A program made the translations under genes and the position numbers. The notes beneath the pieces are model-generated. The model had not been told where the DNA came from, did no database searches, and saw only the letters and a list, made by a program, of their open reading frames with translations. From positions 1 to 17,036 of the forward strand of contig CAMQJB010000042.1 in NCBI GenBank assembly GCA_947002045.1: a stretch of 17,036 nucleotides of DNA, given 5' to 3'. Numbering within the stretch: position 1 is the first letter of the stretch; every line of letters starts with the position of its first letter. Origin of the DNA: an uncultured Collinsella sp. (GTDB taxonomy: Bacteria > Actinomycetota > Coriobacteriia > Coriobacteriales > Coriobacteriaceae). Of this stretch, positions 6,563 through 13,877 are shown one piece after another.

Positions 6563-6911
6563 CAGAAAAGTTGGCATTTTTTGAAACGCTTGGCTTCGTG
6601 ACGGGATCTAGGAGGCCAAAAACGGGCTCTGACCAGCATGGCTGCATACAGCAAATTGTTCAAAATGAGTATTTATAAACGACGTGGCAGCAATTTTAAA
6701 AATCTTTGAACGGTGTTGCGAACCACTGGTATGCATTTCGCGACCACAGCCTTGCAATTGCTGACCTGCGGGTTGATTTGCCTTGTCCCCGCAGCACCGT
6801 ATCTTGTCCACAGATCCGTCAAGCATTTGGTCAGCATTTGGTTGGAAGACGCATGAAGTGCCGTGTAAGTATGGACATATGTGGAGGTCATGAGGTTGTA
6901 GCTGCATATTC
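6563..6911. other. Gene-free divergent intergenic stretch between tRNA-Ser and rpsF
   Basis: About 350 bases, visibly richer in A/T than the genes. No frame in it has a convincing ribosome binding site or family resemblance. Visible features are a single DnaA-box-like TTGTCCACA at 6804-6812 and two direct copies of AGCATTTGGT at 6822-6831 and 6833-6842, spaced 11 bases apart. It may hold regulatory sites for the ribosomal protein operon, but nothing decisive is seen. Confidence 0.6.
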
Positions 6912-6940
6912 TTGCGGCCTGGGAGGTTGAAAGATATTAT
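6912..6940 (+). promoter_or_regulatory. Promoter of the rpsF-ssb-rpsR-rplI operon
   Basis: TTGCGG (6912-6917) and TATTAT (6935-6940) are separated by 17 bases. The predicted transcript start near 6947 gives a 5' leader of about 65 bases that contains the hairpin at 6957-6985. Confidence 0.7.
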
Positions 6941-6956
6941 TACCAAGTCTTTTCCT

Positions 6957-6985
6957 GCTTCAGGCGCACCTTCACGACCTGAAGC
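6957..6985 (+). promoter_or_regulatory. Leader hairpin upstream of rpsF, possible ribosomal protein autoregulation site
   Basis: GCTTCAGG (6957-6964) pairs with CCTGAAGC (6978-6985) around a 13-base loop, CGCACCTTCACGA. It lies between the promoter and the rpsF ribosome binding site (AGAGGAGG). Many bacteria carry an S6:S18-binding leader RNA at this position; I could not confirm that motif's conserved bulge here, so the assignment rests mainly on position. Confidence 0.45.
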
Positions 6986-7011
6986 CACATTTGCCCAGAG
7001 GAGGTGACAAT

Positions 7012-7305
7012 ATGAAGGCTTATGAACTGCTGTTCTTTGTTGACCCGTCGCTCGACCCCGAGACTCGTCTCGCTGTTATGAAGCGTATCGATACCACGAT
7101 CGCTGAGGGCGCTGGCAAGGTCGACTCCGTTGACGAGTGGGGCAAGCGCAAGCTCGCCTACGAGATCAACGACCTCACCGATGGTGACTACACCCTCATC
7201 AACTTCCACGCAGATCCTACCCAGATCGCCGAGCTTGATCGCGTCCTGCGCATCACCGACGCTGTGGTCCGCCACATGATCGTCCGTCGCGACGACCAGG
7301 AGTAA
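7012..7305 (+). CDS. rpsF: 30S ribosomal protein S6
   Basis: A 97-residue protein beginning MKAYELLFFVDPS, with the S6 pattern throughout: an early beta strand with the YEL motif, a helix with an MKRIDTTI segment, the central DEWGKRKLAYEI strand and an ITDAVVRHMIVRR segment near the end. S6 binds the 30S platform together with S18. The length matches the family (95-100 residues) without the glutamate tail seen in enterobacteria. The start at 7012 follows a strong AGAGGAGG site at a good spacing; a TTG at 6991 in the same frame is not used. It is first in the order S6, SSB, S18, L9 followed by the replicative helicase. Its leader hairpin suggests translational feedback. Confidence 0.97.
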   Translation: MKAYELLFFVDPSLDPETRLAVMKRIDTTIAEGAGKVDSVDEWGKRKLAYEINDLTDGDYTLINFHADPTQIAELDRVLRITDAVVRHMIVRRDDQE

Positions 7306-7353
7306 GACTGTCGTTTTGGACCGGGCTTGTGCCCCAAGAGGAAGTAGTGAGTT

Positions 7354-7806
7354 ATGAGCATCAATCGAGTGAACATCACCGGTAACCTCACGCGTGATCC
7401 CGAGCTGCGCGCCACCGCTGGCGGAACCCAGGTTCTGTCCTTTGGCGTCGCCGTGAACGATCGTCGCCGCAACCCGCAGACTGGCGAGTGGGAGGACTAT
7501 CCCAACTTTGTCGACTGCACTATGTTCGGCACGCGCGCCGAGGCCGTGAGCCGTTTCCTGGCAAAGGGAAACAAGGTCGCGATCGAGGGCAAGCTGCGCT
7601 ACAGCTCTTGGGAGCGCGACGGCCAGCGCCGGAGCAAGCTTGAGGTCATCGTCGATGAGATCGAGTTTATGAGCTCCCGTGGTGGCCAGGGTGGCTACGA
7701 TCAGGGCGGTTACGCCCCCGCAGCCCCCGCGCCCGCAGCACGTCCTGCCGCACCGGTGGCTACGCCGCCCGCGGTCGACGTCTACGATGAGGACATCCCG
7801 TTTTAA
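7354..7806 (+). CDS. ssb: Single-stranded DNA-binding protein
   Basis: A 150-residue SSB. Residues 1-106 are the OB fold (MSINRVNITGNLTRDPELR at the start, FVDCTMFGTRAE in the middle, then W86 and the KLEVIVDEIEF strand). Residues 107-142 form a Gly/Pro/Ala-rich flexible linker, and the C-terminus ends DEDIPF, the acidic tip that binds partner proteins such as helicases and repair enzymes. It coats single-stranded DNA as a tetramer in replication, repair and recombination. It lies 48 bases after rpsF in the same operon, preceded by an AGAGGAAG site. Its place among ribosomal protein genes is conserved in Gram-positive bacteria and ties its expression to growth. Confidence 0.97.
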   Translation: MSINRVNITGNLTRDPELRATAGGTQVLSFGVAVNDRRRNPQTGEWEDYPNFVDCTMFGTRAEAVSRFLAKGNKVAIEGKLRYSSWERDGQRRSKLEVIVDEIEFMSSRGGQGGYDQGGYAPAAPAPAARPAAPVATPPAVDVYDEDIPF

Positions 7807-7878
7807 GGGCTGTTCACCTATTTTTGAGTGAGAGGCGGCTTTGGTTCGCCGAAGTTGCCAAACGAAAGGTATTTTGAC

Positions 7879-8145
7879 ATGGCTAATGATTTTTCTGCAC
7901 GTCAGCCGCGTCGTAAGTACTGCCAGTTCTGCAAGGAGAACACTGAGTTCATCGACTATAAGGACACTCAGCTTCTCCGTAAGTACATGACCGACCGTGG
8001 CAAGATCAAGCCCCGTCGCGTCACTGGCGCTTGCACGCAGCATCAGCATGACATCGCCAACGCCATCAAGCGCGCCCGCGAGATGGCTCTCCTGCCGTAC
8101 ACCGTCCCCGTGGTTTCCTCTCGTGGCAACCGCGACCGCGGCTAA
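7879..8145 (+). CDS. rpsR: 30S ribosomal protein S18, cysteine-containing form
   Basis: An 88-residue protein with the S18 signature: YCQFCKEN near the start, IDYKDTQLLRKYMTDRGKIKPRRVTGAC, then HQHDIANAIKRAREMALLPY. S18 pairs with S6 on the 30S platform. It has CxxC (CQFC) and a later CxxH (CTQH), the arrangement of the zinc-binding form of S18; many genomes encode a second, cysteine-free copy for zinc shortage, which is not in this window. A short tail (VVSSRGNRDRG) follows the conserved core. The start at 7879 follows GAAAGGT by eight bases; the same frame is open upstream to 7828 but that part is not conserved. Confidence 0.97.
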   Translation: MANDFSARQPRRKYCQFCKENTEFIDYKDTQLLRKYMTDRGKIKPRRVTGACTQHQHDIANAIKRAREMALLPYTVPVVSSRGNRDRG

Positions 8146-8160
8146 GAAGGGAGACACATC

Positions 8161-8700
8161 ATGAAGGTTATTCTTCTCGATGAGATCAAGGGCAAGGGCG
8201 GCGAGGGTGACGTCGTAGAGGTCGCTCAGGGTTACGCTGAGAACTTCCTGTTCCCCAAGAAGCTCGCTGTTGCCGCCACCAAGGGCAACCTCAAGCAGCT
8301 TGACGAGCGTCGCAACAACATCGCCAAGCGCGAGGCCGTCCGTCTGGCTACCGCCAACGAGACCAAGGCTGCCTTCGAGGGCAAGACGGTCACCGTTGAC
8401 GTCAAGGTCGGCGACGAGGGCATCCTCTTTGGCTCCGTTACCGCCGCTATGATCGCTGACGCCATCAAGGCTCAGCTCGGTATGGACATCGACCGCAAGC
8501 GCGTCGAGCTCGGTAAGCCCATCAAGGTTGCTGGTGCCCACACCGTTGCCATCTCGCTGTACCGCGAGATCAAGGCCGAGGTTGTCGTTCTCGTTGGCGT
8601 TACCGCCGAGGAGCTCGCTGCCGAGGCTGAGGTCGAGGAGGCCGCTGAGGTCGCCGAGGCCGAGACCGCCGAGGTCGAGACTGAGGCTGCTGCCGAGTAG
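8161..8700 (+). CDS. rplI: 50S ribosomal protein L9 with acidic C-terminal extension
   Basis: A 179-residue protein whose first about 148 residues are standard L9: the N-terminal domain MKVILLDEIKGKGGEGDVVEV with the GYAENFLFP motif (about 24-32), a long charged connecting helix, and the C-terminal domain ending in a V-V-L-V-G-V strand. L9 binds 23S rRNA and helps maintain reading frame. Family members are usually about 150 residues; here roughly 30 more residues of Glu/Ala/Val repeats form an acidic tail. The gene starts 15 bases after rpsR, with AAGAAGGGAG ahead of the ATG, and is closed by a strong terminator. The tail is probably disordered or helical and has no known role. Confidence 0.96.
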   Translation: MKVILLDEIKGKGGEGDVVEVAQGYAENFLFPKKLAVAATKGNLKQLDERRNNIAKREAVRLATANETKAAFEGKTVTVDVKVGDEGILFGSVTAAMIADAIKAQLGMDIDRKRVELGKPIKVAGAHTVAISLYREIKAEVVVLVGVTAEELAAEAEVEEAAEVAEAETAEVETEAAAE

Positions 8701-8732
8701 CATTTGCTGCAACGCAACAATCTTGTTCTAAG

Positions 8733-8764
8733 AAGGGCGCTCTGGGAGACCAGGGCGCCCTTTT
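8733..8764 (+). terminator. Intrinsic terminator of the rpsF-rplI operon
   Basis: A 13-base-pair stem (8733-8745 with 8750-8762, one G-U pair) has a GAGA tetraloop and ends in TTTT (8761-8764), followed by GTTTT. It lies 32 bases after the rplI stop and separates dnaB from the operon. Confidence 0.92.
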
Positions 8765-8882
8765 GTTTTCTACGCTTAGCGAGCGCCATGGCATGCGTTG
8801 TGGTGAAGTCCCAAATGCGGGACCGTTCATCCGTTTCGTTCGGTGATGATTGCCGGGGCGCGGCCCGTTTTGGGGTTGTGGC

Positions 8883-8891
8883 TGATACTAT
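8883..8891 (+). promoter_or_regulatory. Possible extended -10 promoter for dnaB
   Basis: TGA-TACTAT (8883-8891) fits an extended -10 box (TGn followed by a hexamer near TATAAT). No good -35 is seen 17 bases upstream. A promoter is expected here because a strong terminator precedes dnaB. Confidence 0.4.
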
Positions 8892-8924
8892 GGATGCTCG
8901 CAAGCGATATGAATGAGGATGCTC

Positions 8925-10316
8925 ATGGCATACGACGATAGGGAGACGGGGCTGACGGTCGAGGACCGTGGCTCCAAGTTGGGTCTCCCTCAAAACCAAG
9001 ATGCAGAGGCCAATGTACTGGCCGCCATGCTGCTGTCGCCCGAGGTGGTCGAGGAAGCCCAGGTCGAGCTGCAGCCCGATGACTTCTACCGGCCCATTCA
9101 TAAGACCATCTACACCGCGATGGTCGATATGTACAACAGCCGCATTCCCATCGACTCTATCTCGCTGATCGATTACCTGCGCAGCATCAACAAGCTTGAT
9201 GCCGTGGGCGGCGAGGCCTACATTTTGGAGCTGATGGGTCAGACCCTGTCGCTCGTGAACTGGCAGCACCATGCCGCCATCGTCCGTCGCGACTCGATGC
9301 TGCGCGAGCTGATCGGTGCCACCAACGAGATCAACGCGTTGGCCTATAACGCCCCTACCGACACCAAAGAGGTCGTGGAGCTGGCCGAGAGCAAGCTGCT
9401 TAAGGTCACGGCGCGTGAGGTTAAGTCGAGCTATAAGACACTGACCGAGTTTATGGTCGAGGCCTATAACGAGGCCGAGGAAGTGTGTAAGGCCGGTGGA
9501 CAGGCCGCGGGCGTGCCCACTGGCTTCCCGTCGCTCGACCGCATGCTCATGGGTTTCCGCGAGGGCCAGCTCATCATTATCGGCGCCCGCCCTGCCGTGG
9601 GTAAGACGTCGTTCGCTCTGAACCTGGCGCTGAATGCCGCCGCTGCGGGCTATACCGTCGGCTTCTTTTCGCTGGAGATGTCGGGCAAGGAAATTGCCCA
9701 GCGCCTGATTTGCGCCTACGCCATGATCTCGATCAGCGACTTCCGTACGGGCCGCATTAGCCCCGAGCAGTGGGCCAATATCAACGAGGCCACGCAGACC
9801 TTGTCTAAGCTCGACATTCTGATTGACGATACGCCCGGTACCACGGTGACCGAGATTCGCGCCAAGAGCCGCCGCATGCTCCACAACAAGGAGAAGGCCA
9901 TCATCATCCTGGATTACCTGCAGCTGGTGAGTCCTCCGCCGGGACGTCGCTCCGAGAGCCGTACCGTCGAGGTCTCTGAGATGTCGCGTGGTTTAAAGAT
10001 CATGGCCAAGGAGCTCAAGATTCCGTTGATCGCGCTGTCGCAGCTGTCGCGTCAGGTTGAGTCCCGTACCGGCAAGCGCCCGCAGCTGTCCGACCTGCGT
10101 GAATCGGGCTCCATCGAGCAGGACGCCGACATCGTTATGTTCTTGGATCGCTCCGCTGATGAGGCCGAGGCCTCGCGTGACGATCGACCCGACGAGGGCG
10201 TTACGCGTATCGTCGTGGCCAAGAACCGTTCGGGCCCGATCGGTGACGTCGACCTGATGTTCCTGCCGGCATCCACCAAGTTCTATGAGCTTGATGGGGC
10301 GCATACCGAGGAGTAG
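8925..10316 (+). CDS. dnaB: Replicative DNA helicase DnaB
   Basis: A 463-residue DnaB family helicase. The N-terminal domain contains the typical PQNQDAEANVLAAMLLSPE start and DDFYRPIHKTIY segment (residues about 15-120), followed by a linker helix and the RecA-like domain. Walker A is GARPAVGKTS (220-229), then FFSLEMSG, a Walker B strand IIILDYLQL, LSQLSRQVESR, and SDLRESGSIEQDADIVMFL. It unwinds DNA at the replication fork as a hexamer. The start at 8925 is preferred to ATGs at 8913 and 8919 because GAGGA sits five bases ahead. Length is in the normal range, and no intein interrupts the conserved motifs. It follows rplI, as in many bacteria, and has its own transcript given the terminator between them. 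Confidence 0.96.
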   Translation: MAYDDRETGLTVEDRGSKLGLPQNQDAEANVLAAMLLSPEVVEEAQVELQPDDFYRPIHKTIYTAMVDMYNSRIPIDSISLIDYLRSINKLDAVGGEAYILELMGQTLSLVNWQHHAAIVRRDSMLRELIGATNEINALAYNAPTDTKEVVELAESKLLKVTAREVKSSYKTLTEFMVEAYNEAEEVCKAGGQAAGVPTGFPSLDRMLMGFREGQLIIIGARPAVGKTSFALNLALNAAAAGYTVGFFSLEMSGKEIAQRLICAYAMISISDFRTGRISPEQWANINEATQTLSKLDILIDDTPGTTVTEIRAKSRRMLHNKEKAIIILDYLQLVSPPPGRRSESRTVEVSEMSRGLKIMAKELKIPLIALSQLSRQVESRTGKRPQLSDLRESGSIEQDADIVMFLDRSADEAEASRDDRPDEGVTRIVVAKNRSGPIGDVDLMFLPASTKFYELDGAHTEE

Positions 10317-10343
10317 GACAGGCGCCCGTTGCACGGGTATACT
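10315..10343 (+). promoter_or_regulatory. Promoter of purA
   Basis: AGGACA (10315-10320) and TATACT (10338-10343) are 17 bases apart; the -35 box overlaps the last codon region of dnaB. The predicted start near 10350 leaves a leader of about 60 bases before purA. Confidence 0.7.
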
Positions 10344-10409
10344 GGGAATGTTTTGTGCTTCTGCGTGCCAGCGTGGCGCGTAGACAGTCCATGAATGTAA
10401 GGAGTAAAC

Positions 10410-11696
10410 ATGCCGTCAACCGTTTTGGTCGGTGCCCAGTGGGGCGATGAGGGCAAGGGTAAGATCTGCGACCTGGTCGCCGGCGACTTCGATGCCGTCG
10501 TGCGCTATTCGGGCGGTAACAACGCCGGCCACACCATCGTCGTCAACGGCAAGAAGTACGGCCTGCACCAGGTGCCCTCCGGCATCATGTATTCCGACCA
10601 TATGTCGGTGATCGGTAACGGCTGCGTCGTCAACCCCAAGGTTGTCCTTGAGGAGATCGACATGTTCGAGGCCGACGGTATCACCACCAAGAACCTCAAG
10701 ATCAGTGGCAACGCGCACATCATCATGCCGTACCACATCGATCTGGACGGTGCTTTTGAGCAGAAGCTCGGCAAGAAGAACATTGGTACCACCAAGCGCG
10801 GCATCGGTCCGTGCTACCAGGACAAGATGGCCCGCATCGGCCTGCGCATGCAGGACATGCTGGACGAGGCGCTGTTCCGCGACAAGCTGGAGACCGCTCT
10901 TGCCCGCGTGAATCCCGAGCTGGAGCTCATCTACCACCTGCCCACCTACACCGTGGACCAGATCTGCGACGAGTACCTGCCCATGGCCGAGCGCCTGCGC
11001 CCCTACATCACCGAGACGAGCCTGCTGCTCAACAACATGATCGACGAGGGCAAGGACCTGCTGTTCGAGGGCGCTCAGGCAACGCTGCTCGACATTGACC
11101 ACGGCACCTATCCGTACGTGACGTCTTCCAACTGCACCGCCGGCGGCGCCATCACCGGCTCCGGCGTCGGTATGAAGAATGTCGACCGCGTGCTGGGCGT
11201 CATGAAGGCCTATATCACCCGCGTCGGTTCGGGCCCCATGCCCACCGAGCTTTCCTATGAGTCCGAGGCCGGCCATACGCTGACCGAGGAAGGCTATGAG
11301 TACGGCGTGACCACCGGCCGTCGCCGTCGCTGCGGTTGGTTCGATGGCCCCATCGCCAACTACGCCTCGCGTGTTAACGGCCTCACCGATATCGCCATGA
11401 CCAAGCTTGACGTGCTTTCGGCCTTCGATACCATTAAGGTGTGCGTTGCCTACGACGTCGACGGCGAGCGTTACACGAGCGTGCCCGAGCATCAGGTTCG
11501 TTTTGAGCACGCCAAGCCCATCTGCGAGGAGCTCCCGGGCTGGAAGTGCGACATCACCGGTTGCCGCAGCTTTGAGGAGCTGCCGCAGGAGGCTCAGGAC
11601 TACGTGGCGTTTATCGAGGATCTGGCACACACCCGCGTGACGTTTATTGGCGTCGGCGCTGGTCGTGAGCAGATCATCAACCGATTCTGGAAGTAA
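10410..11696 (+). CDS. purA: Adenylosuccinate synthetase
   Basis: A 428-residue enzyme that joins IMP and aspartate with GTP to give adenylosuccinate, the first committed step to AMP. The glycine-rich GTP/IMP loop is GAQWGDEGKGK (8-18) with catalytic Asp13, and GHTI places catalytic His41 at its usual position. Further motifs are GTTKRGIGPCY, the FEGAQATLLDIDHGTYPYVTSSN segment, and TTGRRRRCGWFD near residue 300. The length and all motifs are standard. AAGGAG lies six bases ahead of the ATG, and a clear promoter lies upstream. A hairpin after the gene suggests it is largely monocistronic, although purD follows on the same strand. Confidence 0.98.
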   Translation: MPSTVLVGAQWGDEGKGKICDLVAGDFDAVVRYSGGNNAGHTIVVNGKKYGLHQVPSGIMYSDHMSVIGNGCVVNPKVVLEEIDMFEADGITTKNLKISGNAHIIMPYHIDLDGAFEQKLGKKNIGTTKRGIGPCYQDKMARIGLRMQDMLDEALFRDKLETALARVNPELELIYHLPTYTVDQICDEYLPMAERLRPYITETSLLLNNMIDEGKDLLFEGAQATLLDIDHGTYPYVTSSNCTAGGAITGSGVGMKNVDRVLGVMKAYITRVGSGPMPTELSYESEAGHTLTEEGYEYGVTTGRRRRCGWFDGPIANYASRVNGLTDIAMTKLDVLSAFDTIKVCVAYDVDGERYTSVPEHQVRFEHAKPICEELPGWKCDITGCRSFEELPQEAQDYVAFIEDLAHTRVTFIGVGAGREQIINRFWK

Positions 11697-11718
11697 TCGG
11701 CACTATTCGGTTATTGCG

Positions 11719-11763
11719 ATATACCCCTTTGCAGCCCGGACGGGCGGCCGAGGGGTATATTTG
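11719..11763 (+). terminator. Terminator-like hairpin between purA and purD
   Basis: ATATACCCCT (11719-11728) pairs perfectly with AGGGGTATAT (11751-11760), and an inner GCCC/GGGC stem (11734-11737 with 11742-11745) forms within the loop. The outer arm ends TATATTTGCTT, a modest T tract. It may end purA transcripts or attenuate purD. Confidence 0.6.
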
Positions 11764-11814
11764 CTTGCAAAGGGCTCGCGCGGAGCGGGCCGTTCATCCA
11801 TAGAGGAGGCACCC

Positions 11815-13119
11815 TTGAAGGCGGACACTCAAACCATCGACATCCTGTTGTTGGGCAGCGGCGGCCGCGAGCATGCTCTGGCAGCAAAGCTCGCAGCATC
11901 ACCGCGCGCCGGCAAGCTCTACATCGCGCCGGGTAACGGCGGCACCGCGAGCTGCGGCGAGAACGTTGTTCTCGACGATTGCGATCCTGCGGCCGTGGCG
12001 GCGTTTGCCCAGAGCCACGGATGCGGACTCGTGGTAATTGGCCCCGAGGCTCCGCTCGTGGCGGGCGTGGCCGACGCCGTGCGCGCGGCGGGTATTCCCT
12101 GCTTTGGCCCGGGTGTCGAGGGCGCCCAGATGGAGGGCTCCAAGCTGTTCTCCAAGCAGCTCATGGAGCGTGCCGGCATTCCGACGGCCGCCTATGGCTC
12201 GTTCACCGACGAGGCTTCAGCTCTCGCCTACGTGCGCGAGCAGGGCGCCCCGCTGGTCGTGAAGGCAGACGGCCTGGCCGCAGGCAAGGGCGTTATCGTG
12301 GCGACTGAGCTCGAGCAGGCCGAAGAGGCCGTGCGCGAGTGCTTTGGCGGAGCCTTTGGTGATGCCGGCAATACCGTTGTCATTGAGGAGATGCTGGTTG
12401 GCCCCGAGTGCTCGCTGCTGGCCTTTACCGACGGCAAGACCGTGCGCCCCATGGCCACTTCGCAGGACCACAAGCGTGCGCTCGAGGGCGACCTTGGCCC
12501 CAACACCGGTGGCATGGGCGTTTACAGCCCGGTACCCATCGTGACCGACGAGGAGCACGCCACCATGGTGGAGGTCATGGAGCAGACCGTGGCCGAGCTC
12601 GCTGCCGAGGGCATCGACTACCGCGGCTGCCTGTACGGCGGCTTTATGCTCACCCCCGCCGGCCCCAAGGTTCTGGAGTTCAACGCCCGCTTTGGCGACC
12701 CCGAGACGCAGGTCGTGCTGCCGCGCCTCAAGAACGACCTGGTCGAGGTTATGCTCGCCTGCGCCAACTGCGAGCTTGATCAGATTGAGCTCGATTGGCG
12801 TGACGAGTGGGCCGTGGCTGTTGTTCTGACGAGCGCGGGCTATCCCGGCAGCTACGAGAAGGGCAAAGTCATCACCGGCATCGCCGACGCCGAGTCCATG
12901 GAGAACGTGACCGTGTACCATGCCGGCACCGCCGTGGTGGACGGTCAGCTCGTGACCAACGGCGGCCGAGTGCTTGCCGTGACCGCGCTGGGCGACACGT
13001 TCGAGAACGCTCGCAACCTTGCCTACGAGGCCTGCGAGAAGATTGATTTTGAGGGCAAGACCCTGCGTCATGACATCGGCCTGCGCGCGCTGCGTGGCCG
13101 CGACGCCTGGGATGCCTAA
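11815..13119 (+). CDS. purD: Phosphoribosylamine-glycine ligase (GAR synthetase), TTG start
   Basis: A 434-residue ATP-grasp enzyme that ligates phosphoribosylamine and glycine, the second step of de novo purine synthesis. Motifs in order: LLLGSGGREHAL (11-22), PGNGGTA (39-45), VVIGPEAPL (73-81), KADGLAAGKGV (150-160), DLGPNTGGMGVYSP (226-239) and FNARFGDPETQ (289-299). The usual C-terminal domain follows. The start is taken as TTG at 11815 because AGAGGAGG lies five bases ahead and the conserved N-terminal strand follows directly; the open frame back to 11647 overlaps purA and is not conserved. Length fits the family. It lies 118 bases after purA with a hairpin between. The neighbouring purA suggests a loose purine cluster. 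Confidence 0.97.
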   Translation: MKADTQTIDILLLGSGGREHALAAKLAASPRAGKLYIAPGNGGTASCGENVVLDDCDPAAVAAFAQSHGCGLVVIGPEAPLVAGVADAVRAAGIPCFGPGVEGAQMEGSKLFSKQLMERAGIPTAAYGSFTDEASALAYVREQGAPLVVKADGLAAGKGVIVATELEQAEEAVRECFGGAFGDAGNTVVIEEMLVGPECSLLAFTDGKTVRPMATSQDHKRALEGDLGPNTGGMGVYSPVPIVTDEEHATMVEVMEQTVAELAAEGIDYRGCLYGGFMLTPAGPKVLEFNARFGDPETQVVLPRLKNDLVEVMLACANCELDQIELDWRDEWAVAVVLTSAGYPGSYEKGKVITGIADAESMENVTVYHAGTAVVDGQLVTNGGRVLAVTALGDTFENARNLAYEACEKIDFEGKTLRHDIGLRALRGRDAWDA

Positions 13120-13140
13120 AGTCCGAGAGGGATGAGACGG

Positions 13141-13836
13141 ATGGACGAGAAGAACGAAGAGCTCGTGGACGCGCAGATCGTCGAAGAGGACAGCCGCATG
13201 TATGGGCACGCCGAGGGCGAGCCTGGTGGCGAGGTCGCTGACGAGCCGGCGCTGGTGCTGGGCGACGACGACCCGCACGATGCCGAGCTGCACGAGAAGA
13301 TTCTTTCGGAGGAGTGCGCCTGGAAGGGCAAGATCCTCGACGTCCACCGTCTTGAGGTTGAACTGCCCAACGGTCGCCGTAGCGCCCGCGATATCGTTCG
13401 CCATCCGGGTGCGGCGGCTGTTGTGGCACTGACCGAGAGCGGCAAGATCGTACTGGTGCGTCAGTACCGCACCGCCATCGACCGCGTGACGGTCGAGGTT
13501 CCCGCCGGCAAGCTCGACCCAGGCGAGGACCCGCTCGATTGCGCCAAGCGCGAGCTGCATGAGGAGACGGGCTTTAGGGCTGGTCGCATTCGCTTTTTGA
13601 CGTCGATTGTCACGTCCTGCGGTTTTTGCGACGAGATCATTCACATCTACTTGGCTACCAAGCTCGAGTTTGATGCGCCCAACCCCGATGATGACGAGTT
13701 CGTCAACGTGGACCTCGTTCCGCTGCACGAGCTGATCGACGCCGTGCTCGACGGCAAGATCGAAGATGCTAAGACCGTCGTGGGCGCCTTGGCCTGCGAT
13801 AGCATCGCGCATAGGTTGGGCGGAGCCGAGCTCTAG
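13141..13836 (+). CDS. Nudix hydrolase, ADP-ribose pyrophosphatase type
   Basis: A 231-residue protein with a complete Nudix box from G123 to F145: G-x5-E129-x7-R137-E138-L139-H140-E141-E142-T-G144-F145. A GFCDEIIHIYLA segment about 18 residues later fits the ADP-ribose pyrophosphatase subgroup, which splits ADP-ribose into AMP and ribose 5-phosphate. An EFVNVDLVPLHEL segment near residue 180 also fits. Residues 1-52 form an acidic low-complexity extension not needed for the fold, so the protein is longer than the usual 180-200. The start at 13141 is preferred over ATG 13132, since GAGAGG would sit only one base from the latter. It begins 21 bases after purD and may be co-transcribed. The substrate is inferred from subgroup resemblance. 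Confidence 0.9.
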   Translation: MDEKNEELVDAQIVEEDSRMYGHAEGEPGGEVADEPALVLGDDDPHDAELHEKILSEECAWKGKILDVHRLEVELPNGRRSARDIVRHPGAAAVVALTESGKIVLVRQYRTAIDRVTVEVPAGKLDPGEDPLDCAKRELHEETGFRAGRIRFLTSIVTSCGFCDEIIHIYLATKLEFDAPNPDDDEFVNVDLVPLHELIDAVLDGKIEDAKTVVGALACDSIAHRLGGAEL

Positions 13837-13864
13837 GTTACGCGGTTTTACCAAACCGCGTAAC
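13837..13864. repeat. Perfect 12-bp hairpin abutting the Nudix stop codon
   Basis: GTTACGCGGTTT (13837-13848) pairs perfectly with AAACCGCGTAAC (13853-13864) around TACC. It starts at the base after the TAG stop. There is no T run after it, so it may stabilise the mRNA 3' end or be part of the larger structured segment that follows. Confidence 0.6.
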
Positions 13865-13877
13865 GAGTCGACGCTGC

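Noticed and set aside
6563..6911. Replication origin upstream of rpsF
   Set aside because: Only one DnaA-like box is seen, with no box cluster, no clear unwinding element, and no dnaA or dnaN nearby.
6706..6930. 74-codon plus-strand open frame before rpsF
   Set aside because: TTG start without ribosome binding site, and it runs over the direct repeats and promoter.
6608..6988. 126-codon minus-strand open frame upstream of rpsF
   Set aside because: Its start overlaps the rpsF promoter and leader, it has no ribosome binding site, and its composition does not match neighbouring proteins.
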